From an uncultured Eubacteriales bacterium (GTDB lineage: Bacteria; Bacillota; Clostridia; Oscillospirales; CAG-272), in contig CAJKPX010000034.1 in NCBI GenBank assembly GCA_905201895.1, positions 1-20,581 of the forward strand: a DNA stretch of 20,581 nucleotides, in the 5' to 3' direction. A program made the translations under genes and the position numbers. Every line of letters begins with the position of its first letter. The stretch's first letter is position 1. A model generated the notes under the pieces. The model was given only the letters and a program-made list of their open reading frames with translations, did no database searches and was not told the DNA's origin. Positions 1-6,229 of the stretch are shown piece after piece.

Positions 1-65
1 AACCGCCAAAGGCGGGGCGAGTATGTCGCTAGGTTCGAGCCCGACAAACGGTTGCGTTGTCACCG
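1..65 (+). repeat. 65-nt intergenic repeat, copy A, with T-arm-like core
   Basis: This stretch matches 2396-2460 at about 60 of 65 positions. It starts with a CCGCC/GGCGG stem whose loop differs between copies (AAA here, GAC there). It continues with the core GTCGCTAGGTTCGAGCCC and ends in a GACAA/TTGTC stem that reads AACAA/TTGTT in the other copy, so the pairing is kept although the bases changed. The core resembles a tRNA T-arm, but no D-arm, anticodon arm or acceptor stem accompanies it. Confidence 0.8.
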
Positions 66-345
66 GTTCCGCTTCGCGCCAGTCGCTCGCAAGGGGCGAC
101 ACCGCTTGCCAAAAACTGCCCCCGTCGTTTTTGCTTGATGGCTAAACATCATCTTTTTGCTGGTTTTACGAGCAAAAAACGCAAATAACGCGCGTCAAAA
201 AATGCCTACCGTCGTTTTTTTGCAGGGGGGCTGCGCCAATGACGCACCTCCTTTTTCGTTTTTTTAGGGCAAATTTTTTGACCTTTTGTTTTTTTGCAAC
301 TTTTTCCGAGCCTTCGGGACTTGAACCCGCGACATTTTCGCACAT
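66..345. other. Gene-free spacer upstream of the XRE gene
   Basis: No convincing gene lies here. The stretch is rich in T-runs and short repeats; about 25 nt around 112-136 (GCCCCCGTCGTTTTT) recurs imperfectly at 200-228. At 317-333 lies GGACTTGAACCCGCGAC, a T-arm-like sequence in reverse orientation. A minus-strand open frame of 132 codons crosses the region, but it runs through the promoter and start of the next gene, so it is not accepted as a gene. Confidence 0.6.
317..333 (-). repeat. T-arm-like motif, reverse orientation, copy D
   Basis: On the minus strand it reads GTCGCGGGTTCAAGTCC, the form of a tRNA T-stem and loop. A sister copy lies at 2582-2598. Both end 12 to 16 nt before the -35 element of the following gene, so they mark the left side of the gene unit. 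Confidence 0.6.
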
Positions 346-374
346 TTGAAGATTAGCAGCTTTTCTGATATAAT
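346..374 (+). promoter_or_regulatory. Candidate sigma-A promoter P1 of the XRE gene
   Basis: TTGAAG at 346-351 and TATAAT at 369-374 are separated by 17 nt. It lies upstream of two perfect inverted repeats and of a second promoter candidate at 440-468. Confidence 0.5.
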
Positions 375-399
375 ATTGAAAAAAAGAAAAGCAAGACTT

Positions 400-450
400 T
401 TTACAACTCAAGGTTGTAAATATAACAATTCCAAATCTATTTACAGATTT
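400..450 (+). promoter_or_regulatory. Two inverted repeats, probable operators
   Basis: TTTACAAC (400-407) and GTTGTAAA (413-420) form a perfect 8-nt inverted repeat with a 5-nt spacer. AAATCT (433-438) and AGATTT (445-450) form a second, 6-nt repeat that overlaps the -35 box of promoter P2. The gene encodes its own XRE-type DNA-binding domain, so autoregulation through these sites is a reasonable inference. Confidence 0.5.
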
Positions 451-468
451 GATTAAAAGATGTAAAAT
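440..468 (+). promoter_or_regulatory. Candidate sigma-A promoter P2 of the XRE gene
   Basis: TTTACA (440-445) and TAAAAT (463-468) have a 17-nt spacer. The -35 box lies inside the inverted repeat at 433-450, so a bound repressor would block it. Confidence 0.55.
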
Positions 469-504
469 ATAAATACAATATATTTGATCGTATTTGGAGG
501 CAAT

Positions 505-2085
505 ATGGAAATAGGACAATCTATTTATAAGATACGCAATAATGCCAAACTGACACAGGAGCAATTCGCAGAAATGTTTGGGGTTTCACAGCAAGCTGTT
601 CAAAAATGGGAGAGCGGCAGTGCTGTGCCTGATATCGAAAAGATTGTAAAAATCGCCAAATACTTTGATGTTTCTCTTGATTCTTTAGTAATGGGAAACG
701 ATAATCGATTGGTGGAAGATATGAACAAGTCGGAGATATTAAAGCCACAGTATAAGAATCTTCATGATTGGGAATTTTACTCATCAAATTTGAAGACAGA
801 GTATCAGCAGTCGATAGAGGAAGGGCTTGATATTGAAGCGTACAAGGATGTTTTCTATTCGGTATCAATGCTTCCAAAAGGTGAGATCAAGAAAAGATTT
901 GGAGACATTTTGTTTGATATTGTTGCATCCGCTAAAATAAAGGAAGGATATTACTATGTAGAGCCATCAGATCTGGAACAAATTCAAATGATGCGTCAAG
1001 GCGCTGACGAGCGATATTCTTATGATAAAGAGAAGATAAAGGACAAGATATACGGTGCTTGGCTTGGGCGTATCTGCGGTTGTATGCTTGGAAAGAGTGT
1101 TGAAGGTGTTCGAACAAATGATCTTGTTCCTTTTTTAAAGGAAACAAAGAACTATCCAATGTACAGATATATTTGTCGCAGCGATTTTCAAAATATTGAT
1201 CTGACAAAATATAAATTTAATTTTGCAGGCAGAGTTTATGCAGATGAGATAGATGGAATGCCCGTCGATGACGACACGAATTATGTTGTTCTTGCTCAAA
1301 GAATAATTGAAAAATACGGAAGAGATTTTACACCGTACAATGTATCAAGAGCTTGGCTTACTTATCAGGGCAAAGACGCATACTGTACTGCAGAGAGAGT
1401 TGCGTTTTGTAATTTTGTAAAAGGTTACGCACCCCCTCAGTCAGCGGTCTACAAAAATCCATACCGCGAGTGGATAGGCGCACAGATAAGAGGGGATTAC
1501 TTTGGATATATAAATCCGGGAGATCCCAAGCTTGCTGCGGAAATGGCTTGGAGAGACGCATCGATATCACACGTGAAAAACGGAATATACGGGGAAATGT
1601 TTATAGCGGCTATGCTTGCGATTGCGGCAACCACGAACAGTATAGAAAAAATTATAACCTTGGGCCTTGCCGAAATACCGCAGACGTCAAGACTTTATGA
1701 AAGTATTATGTTGATATTGGATTCGTACAAGAGTGGAGTATCTGAGCAGGATTGCTTTAAGATGATCCATGAAAAATATGACGAGCATAGCGGTCATGAT
1801 TGGTGTCATACGATCTCAAATGCTATGATTGTGGTAGCATCACTTTTGTATGGCGAAGGAGACTTTTCGAAGTCTATATGTATGGCAGTTGAAACCGGAT
1901 TTGATACCGACTGCAACGGTGCAACCGTTGGATCAATATTGGGAATGGCAAATGGAAAGGAAACGATTTCTGAAGATTGGAGTGCTCCAATCAAAAACAA
2001 ACTGCACACTTCGATCTTTGGTGTTGGAACCGTTAATATATCGGACTGCGTTGAAAAAACAATGTCGCATATTGAAAATGCTTGA
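505..2085 (+). CDS. XRE-family HTH fused to ADP-ribosylglycohydrolase domain
   Basis: The 526-residue protein starts at ATG 505, chosen because TTTGGAGG lies just upstream; an in-frame TTG at 484 lacks such a site. Residues 1-60 form an XRE/Cro-type helix-turn-helix, including LTQEQFAEMFGVSQQAVQKW. Residues 60-175 are a linker region with no recognised family. From about residue 180 the chain is an ADP-ribosylglycohydrolase (DraG/ARH-like) domain: IYGAWLGRICGCMLG at 182-196, the first metal motif DDDT at 255-258, and the second, DTDCNGATVG, at 467-476. Family members remove ADP-ribose from proteins or other acceptors using two Mg ions, and the key Asp residues are present. The HTH suggests a regulator that senses or processes ADP-ribose-type ligands, or a hydrolase that controls its own transcription. 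Codon use is AT-rich, unlike the genes after 4900. The fold assignment is firm; substrate and regulon are unknown. Confidence 0.9.
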   Translation: MEIGQSIYKIRNNAKLTQEQFAEMFGVSQQAVQKWESGSAVPDIEKIVKIAKYFDVSLDSLVMGNDNRLVEDMNKSEILKPQYKNLHDWEFYSSNLKTEYQQSIEEGLDIEAYKDVFYSVSMLPKGEIKKRFGDILFDIVASAKIKEGYYYVEPSDLEQIQMMRQGADERYSYDKEKIKDKIYGAWLGRICGCMLGKSVEGVRTNDLVPFLKETKNYPMYRYICRSDFQNIDLTKYKFNFAGRVYADEIDGMPVDDDTNYVVLAQRIIEKYGRDFTPYNVSRAWLTYQGKDAYCTAERVAFCNFVKGYAPPQSAVYKNPYREWIGAQIRGDYFGYINPGDPKLAAEMAWRDASISHVKNGIYGEMFIAAMLAIAATTNSIEKIITLGLAEIPQTSRLYESIMLILDSYKSGVSEQDCFKMIHEKYDEHSGHDWCHTISNAMIVVASLLYGEGDFSKSICMAVETGFDTDCNGATVGSILGMANGKETISEDWSAPIKNKLHTSIFGVGTVNISDCVEKTMSHIENA

Positions 2086-2086
2086 G

Positions 2087-2152
2087 TTGTATTTTTGTAC
2101 TATGAGCTCAACAAAAGGCAGACCGCAATAGCGGTCTGTTTTTTGTTGGCTC
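2087..2152 (+). terminator. Cassette-type repeat, copy 1: leader plus nested hairpin
   Basis: A leader TTGTATTTTTGTACTATGA is followed by an outer stem (CAACAAAA 2109-2116 with TTTTGTTG 2141-2148) and an inner stem (CAGACCGC 2119-2126 with GCGGTCTG 2131-2138, loop AATA). The T-rich 3' side would work as an intrinsic terminator for the XRE gene. Related copies are at 3371-3436 and 4744-4809. The inner stem has another sequence here but still pairs fully. Confidence 0.8.
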
Positions 2153-2236
2153 TTTTTCCCCTACTGCGCTCGTTCCATGACAAGCTGCTCCGACCGAAGG
2201 GAGGAACAGGTGAAAGCCCCATGGGGCTTTCCTCAA

Positions 2237-2269
2237 GGCGAAGCCGAGTATGTCGCTAGGTTCGAGCCC
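2237..2269 (+). repeat. T-arm-like intergenic repeat, copy B (partial)
   Basis: A short GGC/GCC stem is followed by the same core as at 1-65 and 2396-2460 (GTCGCTAGGTTCGAGCCC, exact). The sequence after the core diverges, so only the centre is shared. Confidence 0.7.
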
Positions 2270-2395
2270 AGCCCCCAATCGGGTGGTTTTTGTTTTGGAT
2301 CCTTTCCTTTCTGATCTCGAACATTCGCGCCAACTCTGCTCACGCGAAGCGTGAACAGGTGCGAGCTTTGCGACTTGTCGCAAACTTGCTGCGAG

Positions 2396-2460
2396 AACCG
2401 CCGACGGCGGGGCGAGTATGTCGCTAGGTTCGAGCCCAACAAACGGTCGCGTTGTTACCG
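2396..2460 (+). repeat. 65-nt intergenic repeat, copy C
   Basis: Second full copy of the unit at 1-65, with five differences. Two lie in a hairpin loop and two form a compensated base pair (AACAA/TTGTT against GACAA/TTGTC). Confidence 0.8.
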
Positions 2461-2494
2461 CCTCCATCCCCAAAACCGCCCGCATACTCCCCCT

Positions 2495-2514
2495 GAAAGA
2501 CCGTGCGGTCTTTC
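2495..2514 (+). terminator. Small terminator-like hairpin
   Basis: GAAAGACCG (2495-2503) pairs with CGGTCTTTC (2506-2514) and is followed by CTTT. No gene ends directly upstream, so it may be left over from a lost gene unit. Confidence 0.4.
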
Positions 2515-2581
2515 TTTCCCCCTCGCCGTCCCCCGAGGGGGATTGTCCTTTTCCGTCATTGCACCTTTTCCTCGACATTTT

Positions 2582-2598
2582 GGACTTGAACTTGCGAC
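2582..2598 (-). repeat. T-arm-like motif, reverse orientation, copy E
   Basis: On the minus strand it reads GTCGCAAGTTCAAGTCC. It lies just before the promoter of the lipoprotein gene, as copy D does before the XRE gene. Confidence 0.55.
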
Positions 2599-2614
2599 TT
2601 TATCAAAAACCGTA

Positions 2615-2643
2615 TTGAAATTACAACATTTTTGTATTATAAT
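2615..2643 (+). promoter_or_regulatory. Sigma-A promoter of the first lipoprotein gene
   Basis: TTGAAA (2615-2620) and TATAAT (2638-2643) are separated by 17 nt, and the start codon follows 20 nt later. Confidence 0.65.
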
Positions 2644-2663
2644 ATTATAAGAAAGGCGGTGAT

Positions 2664-3314
2664 ATGATGAAAAGATTTGTTTTAATTGTAACATTATTTC
2701 TTGTTTGTATAAATCTTTTTTCTTGTAGTGTTTTTAATGCTTTGTCATATTCTATCTCCGGGGATATTATTGATCCGGTTGGAGATTTTTCTCGCGGAAA
2801 TGATAAAGGTAAGTTTGTTTTTGGGGGGAATAATTACATTTTAATTGAAGAGTTTAGCGGGGATTTTAATTTTAATATTACAGAGGAAGATTTGCTTTTG
2901 GGACAAACAAGCAATTTCCCGTTTTTCCCGAATTTCGGCTATTACGCAAACGCGGCAGAAAATGCGGAATATATAGCAAGCGGAAGCAGATCCAACGAAA
3001 TAATGACTTGTGTATATTTAAGAGAGGATCTGTATCAAGCGCCCTTATGCTATGTGTTACAAGACACGGATTATGAATTTGATTTTTCGTCTGCTTTTAT
3101 TAAAACGGAAGATGTTAGTTATAAAAAACACCTTGAGGGTAAGGCGTATCATGGTACAACCCTTTACTTTTATGTGAAAGATTACCCGAGACTAATTGTG
3201 GAATTGAGAATTTGTAAAATAAATGAAAAGTGGTATTATATTGAGTACGATGAGGCGTTTGCCCTGTCGGAAGCTTTTTTGAATGTGTTGGTGGAGAATA
3301 ATCTCCTACCTTAA
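2664..3314 (+). CDS. Small lipoprotein of unknown function
   Basis: 216 residues, preceded by AAAGGCGG. Residues 3-4 are basic, 5-18 hydrophobic, and LFSC with Cys21 is a lipobox, so the protein should be lipid-anchored on the outer face of the membrane. The mature part is rich in aromatic and acidic residues with no motif I recognise. ATG 2667 is an equally possible start, one residue shorter. The gene is AT-rich, has its own promoter, and is followed by a copy of the cassette-type hairpin; it is not in an operon with its neighbours. The function cannot be inferred. Confidence 0.8.
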   Translation: MMKRFVLIVTLFLVCINLFSCSVFNALSYSISGDIIDPVGDFSRGNDKGKFVFGGNNYILIEEFSGDFNFNITEEDLLLGQTSNFPFFPNFGYYANAAENAEYIASGSRSNEIMTCVYLREDLYQAPLCYVLQDTDYEFDFSSAFIKTEDVSYKKHLEGKAYHGTTLYFYVKDYPRLIVELRICKINEKWYYIEYDEAFALSEAFLNVLVENNLLP

Positions 3315-3370
3315 GAGTTGTATTGTGCTAATTCGCATTTTTAACGTTCAATATTTCATAAAATAACAAG

Positions 3371-3436
3371 TTGCATTTTTGTACTATGAACCCAACGAAA
3401 AGCCCGAGGCAATCGCCTCGGGCTTTTCTGTTGGCT
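3371..3436 (+). terminator. Cassette-type repeat, copy 2
   Basis: The leader TTGCATTTTTGTACTATGA differs from copy 1 at one base. The outer stem CCAAC/GTTGG encloses AAAA/TTTT and the inner stem GCCCGAGGC (3402-3410) / GCCTCGGGC (3415-3423) with loop AATC. It lies 56 nt after the lipoprotein stop codon. Confidence 0.8.
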
Positions 3437-3510
3437 TTCCCCCACTGTGCCCGAACACACCGCCAATCGGAGTGCCCGAGGACTATTTTTTATATTTTAC
3501 GGATAAACTA

Positions 3511-3539
3511 TTGACAAATTATCAGCGATCATGTATAAT
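3511..3539 (+). promoter_or_regulatory. Consensus sigma-A promoter
   Basis: TTGACA (3511-3516), 17-nt spacer, TATAAT (3534-3539): both hexamers match the consensus exactly. It drives the membrane-protein gene at 3583. Confidence 0.85.
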
Positions 3540-3582
3540 GGAATTGCCGGGTATCAGCGAATTATGTTAAGGAGGGTCTCAA

Positions 3583-4131
3583 ATGAAGAGCGCAAAAAAC
3601 AGAAGGCTGATGTATACCGTCCTATCCGTGGTGGTTCTGATTCTCAATGTTCTGCCAATTATTTTCGGAAAGGGGGCAGCCATTACGAAGTATTCCACCG
3701 TGTCCCTTGCCTTTGCCGTCTGTTCGATTGTTTATGCGTTGATCGCATTTGCCCTCAAGGATAAAGGGAACGCCTTTGTTGCCGGAAGATTTTGGCTTTA
3801 TAGAACAGTTGCCTTGTCTTTTTCCGAACGTGAAACAAAAGACGAGAAATATAAAAGAGAGTTTGAACGTTCATCCTTCCTTTTTTGCATCACGATCCCC
3901 ACCTACATCACGCTTGCTTTTTTTGCAAAGGATTTTTATTCTGCATTATCGCATGCTTTTGGTTGGTCGGTTTTTCGGTTGTTTGCTATGCTTGCCATTC
4001 TTGTCATCCCCCTGTTATCAAGGGAATCCTGGAAAAGAAGCAGCAAAACGCGCGGGATGAAGCAGACAGAAAAGAACAGGAATGCGATGAATCTATGGGA
4101 AAATGGAAATGACGCATGTTCGATTTTATGA
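3583..4131 (+). CDS. Small membrane protein, probably frameshifted near its 3' end
   Basis: The open frame of 182 codons starts at ATG 3583 after AAGGAGGG. It has about four hydrophobic segments (roughly residues 9-28, 40-58, 98-116 and 126-145) and a charged middle part; no known family is recognised. The C-terminus as read is basic and unlike a normal tail. A -1 shift at the C-tract 4007-4012 instead gives a strongly charged, helix-forming tail (GILEKKQQNARDEADRKEQE) ending at TGA 4110-4112. A lost C in that tract, in the organism or in the assembly, is therefore likely, and the intact protein would have about 176 residues. The gene is AT-rich. The next gene follows without an evident terminator and may be co-transcribed. 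Confidence 0.7.
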   Translation: MKSAKNRRLMYTVLSVVVLILNVLPIIFGKGAAITKYSTVSLAFAVCSIVYALIAFALKDKGNAFVAGRFWLYRTVALSFSERETKDEKYKREFERSSFLFCITIPTYITLAFFAKDFYSALSHAFGWSVFRLFAMLAILVIPLLSRESWKRSSKTRGMKQTEKNRNAMNLWENGNDACSIL

Positions 4132-4205
4132 GCGTGAGCTTGTCGCTTCATGAGAATACATGAAATATTGAGTTTTTTCAAGAGTGATAAAAAAGGAGAC
4201 CTTAT

Positions 4206-4742
4206 ATGAAAAAATTTCTTTTCATCTCTATATGCTTGACTTTATCCATTATCTTTTGCAGCTGCTCCGGATTTTTTGGGCTTGAAAAATATACCGACAC
4301 AAGCGATTATTCAAAAATTTTTGATTTGTCTGAAATCAGATATACGGAAGCTTTGGAGTTGTTTCCGAATGATATTGAAATGTTGGACGTTCAAGAGTTT
4401 TATTTTGAGTGGAAATTAGGCATTGTGGGTAGCGCTGACGTGCAATTTTTGCTGTCTGTAACGTACGATGATTTGCAATTCCAACAAGAGATTTTAAGGA
4501 TGAGCGCCTTGGCAGATGGAAGGGCTGTTCACGATACCGAAGGCTTTGCGTATGAAGCGTACGTTCTGTTGCTTGGATATCACAATACAAGCTATTATGC
4601 ATTGGTAGACGGTCATACGATTCATTACGTACTGTTGCAGCTAATGGATCAAAAAGATATAGATATTGATGCGGATTTTTTGCCGATTGGATACGAGGGC
4701 TTGGGTAATGTGAAGAATGCGTCCTACAGCGTTTATGAGTGA
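4206..4742 (+). CDS. Small lipoprotein of unknown function
   Basis: 178 residues, preceded by AAAAGGAG. KK at residues 2-3, a hydrophobic stretch at 4-17 and Cys at 18 and 20 (CSC) form a signal peptide with a lipobox-like end, so surface lipoprotein is the best call. The mature part has no recognised domain and does not visibly resemble the lipoprotein at 2664. The gene is AT-rich and is followed by copy 3 of the cassette-type hairpin. It lies 74-93 nt after the membrane-protein gene, depending on which stop codon is used there, so the two may form one unit transcribed from the promoter at 3511. Confidence 0.8.
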   Translation: MKKFLFISICLTLSIIFCSCSGFFGLEKYTDTSDYSKIFDLSEIRYTEALELFPNDIEMLDVQEFYFEWKLGIVGSADVQFLLSVTYDDLQFQQEILRMSALADGRAVHDTEGFAYEAYVLLLGYHNTSYYALVDGHTIHYVLLQLMDQKDIDIDADFLPIGYEGLGNVKNASYSVYE

Positions 4743-4743
4743 A

Positions 4744-4809
4744 TTGTAATTTTGTCTTGTAACCCCAACAAAAAGCCCGAGGCAATCGCCTCGGGCTTTT
4801 CTGTTGGCT
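4744..4809 (+). terminator. Cassette-type repeat, copy 3
   Basis: A leader TTGTAATTTTGTCTTGTAA, then CCAACAAAAA, inner stem GCCCGAGGC (4775-4783) / GCCTCGGGC (4788-4796) and TTTTCTGTTGGCT. From the inner stem to GTTGGCT it is identical to copy 2. It marks the right edge of the AT-rich region. Confidence 0.8.
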
Positions 4810-4824
4810 TTCCTGCCTCACCGC

Positions 4825-4854
4825 TTGACAGGAGCGAGGAGGGTATGGTAAAAT
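4825..4854 (+). promoter_or_regulatory. Sigma-A promoter of the SGNH esterase gene
   Basis: TTGACA (4825-4830) and TAAAAT (4849-4854) with an 18-nt spacer. The coding start at 4933 leaves a leader of about 70 nt. Confidence 0.7.
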
Positions 4855-4932
4855 ATAGGCGTGACGAAGTACCTTTGTGATCCTGCTCTCACGTGCGGTC
4901 ACGGGGCAAACAATTATCAAGGAGGTCCGGGT

Positions 4933-6027
4933 ATGGATTCTTTTATCAACGTTGATCCCAATATGCTTGTCAACACCACCATTGGAGACGTGGAGGTGGT
5001 TTGGCGCGACGTGCGCCGTGAGCCGTTTGCGCTGCACGGCTTTTACGAGCCTCTGACAGAGGAGATCTTCCGTCGCGTTCCCGTTGACGTTGCCGAGGCG
5101 ACCAGCCCGAGCGTTGCAAAGCTTGCGCAGGAGTCGGCAGGCGGTCGCGTGCGCTTTTCCACCGACTCGCCCTATATTGCCATCCGCGCCAAATACCGCG
5201 TGGTGGGTCGCTCGTCGCACCTGACTCTGGTGTCCACATCGGGATTTGACCTCTACGTGGACGGCGAGCTCGGCAGCCGCTACGTCAAGGAGTTCCGCAT
5301 GCCCTACGACATGACCGATTCCTATGAGCAGATCGTTCATCTCGAAAGCGAGGCAATGCGCTCGCTCACAATCAATTTCCCGGTGCACGCCGTGGTCGAG
5401 TCGCTGCAGATCGGTCTCAAGCCCGATGCTCGGCTCGAGGCACCGCGTCCCTATCGCGCGGTCGATCCCGTGGTGATCTACGGTTCCTCGATCGTGCACG
5501 GCACCGCCGCCAGCCGCCCGGGCCTGATCTATCCCTCGATCCTTGCCCGCAGCCTGAACGTGGACGTTTATAACCTCGGCTTTTCGGGCAACGCCAAGGG
5601 TGAGCCTGCAATGGCGGAGTGGATCGCGACCCTGCCGATGAGCATTTTCGTTTGCGATTACGATCACAACGCGCCAACGCCCGAATACCTGGAGCAGACG
5701 CACTATGCCTTTTATGAGACCGTGCGCAGGAAAAATCCCGATCTGCCCTACGTGATGATCACGCGCCCCAATTTCTGGACCTGCTGGAGGACGCACGAAG
5801 AGATCACACGGCGCCGAGAGGTGATCATGCGCTCCTATCTGAAGGCGAGAGAGGCGGGCGACAAAAACGTGTATTTTATCGACGGCTTCTCCTTCTGGTC
5901 GGAGCCGCACACCTACGAATTCGCCATGGATGGCGTGCATCCCAACGATGCGGGCTTTGTGCGCATGGCGGACGGCATCGGCACCGTGCTGCGCTACATT
6001 TTTGAGCGTGGGGAGTCGAATCCTTGA
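4933..6027 (+). CDS. SGNH/GDSL-family esterase with N-terminal GxDLY domain
   Basis: 364 residues from ATG 4933, chosen for AAGGAGG directly upstream; the frame is open back to GTG 4861 without such a site. Residues 1-170 form a beta-rich N-terminal domain with GFDLY at 104-108, the signature of the GxDLY domain that precedes Lipase_GDSL_3 catalytic domains. The catalytic part shows GSSIVHG (184-190, nucleophile Ser186), GFSGN (216-220, oxyanion Asn220) and DGVH (333-336, Asp/His of the triad), all intact. Such enzymes hydrolyse esters, often acetyl groups on sugars. There is no signal peptide, so it is probably cytoplasmic. It converges on the SDR operon and may serve the same carbohydrate pathway, but that is inference. 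GC content is clearly higher than in the preceding genes. Confidence 0.88.
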   Translation: MDSFINVDPNMLVNTTIGDVEVVWRDVRREPFALHGFYEPLTEEIFRRVPVDVAEATSPSVAKLAQESAGGRVRFSTDSPYIAIRAKYRVVGRSSHLTLVSTSGFDLYVDGELGSRYVKEFRMPYDMTDSYEQIVHLESEAMRSLTINFPVHAVVESLQIGLKPDARLEAPRPYRAVDPVVIYGSSIVHGTAASRPGLIYPSILARSLNVDVYNLGFSGNAKGEPAMAEWIATLPMSIFVCDYDHNAPTPEYLEQTHYAFYETVRRKNPDLPYVMITRPNFWTCWRTHEEITRRREVIMRSYLKAREAGDKNVYFIDGFSFWSEPHTYEFAMDGVHPNDAGFVRMADGIGTVLRYIFERGESNP

Positions 6028-6030
6028 GAT

Positions 6031-6122
6031 GACGCTGCCCATCGGCTCCATTGGCTGACATGCGCTGCGAGCGTGCAAGGATCGCGCCCGAGATGCTCCG
6101 CATGTCCGACGAACTGATAAAA
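6031..6122 (+). pseudogene. Remnant 3' end of a small membrane-protein gene
   Basis: These 92 nt align with the last 90 or so nt of the gene ending at 13101. The segment GCGAGCGTGCAAGGATCG is identical, and the translated RARIAPEMLRMSDELIK corresponds to RARIAPEVLRLTDELMK. A one-base deletion near 6058 puts TGA in frame, the original stop has become TCA, and the first three quarters of the gene are missing. It follows the esterase stop by 3 nt, so it looks like a scar of recombination or duplication. Confidence 0.8.
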
Positions 6123-6140
6123 TCAACCTGCCCCGATCGG

Positions 6141-6189
6141 AAAAGGGAGCGAGTCGAATGCAAAAAGCATTTGGGACTCGCTCCCTTTT
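6141..6189. terminator. Bidirectional hairpin terminator
   Basis: AAAAGGGAGCGAGTC (6141-6155) pairs perfectly with GACTCGCTCCCTTTT (6175-6189), and AATGC/GCATT form an inner stem. T-runs follow on both strands. It separates the esterase gene from the convergent SDR operon. Confidence 0.85.
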
Positions 6190-6229
6190 TCGGTGGTTTT
6201 TTATTTGCTTGGCATTGCCACAGTCGCCG

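Larger units (their letters stand above)
2153..2614. other. Gene-free spacer with repeats and hairpins
   Basis: No supported gene. The stretch holds the perfect palindrome GAAAGCCCCATGGGGCTTTC (2212-2231), two forward T-arm-like repeats (2237-2269 and 2396-2460), stems CACGC/GCGTG near 2341 and TTTGCGAC/GTCGCAAA (2367-2384), a terminator-like hairpin at 2495-2514, and a reverse T-arm-like motif at 2582-2598. Open frames on both strands here translate repeats and carry no family signature. Confidence 0.65.

Noticed and set aside
1..65. tRNA gene
   Set aside because: Only a T-arm-like core is present; no acceptor, D-arm or anticodon arm can be built around it here or at the other copies.
166..564. 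132-codon minus-strand open frame
   Set aside because: It crosses the promoter, operators and start of the XRE gene and has no coding signature.
2108..2650. Several open frames of 66-156 codons in the repeat-rich spacer
   Set aside because: They translate the T-arm-like repeats and hairpins on both strands and lack ribosome sites and family features.
2087..4809. Classical integron cassette array
   Set aside because: The hairpin boundaries only partly match attC consensus, the hairpins also fit intrinsic terminators, and no integrase gene is in the window; kept only as a hypothesis.
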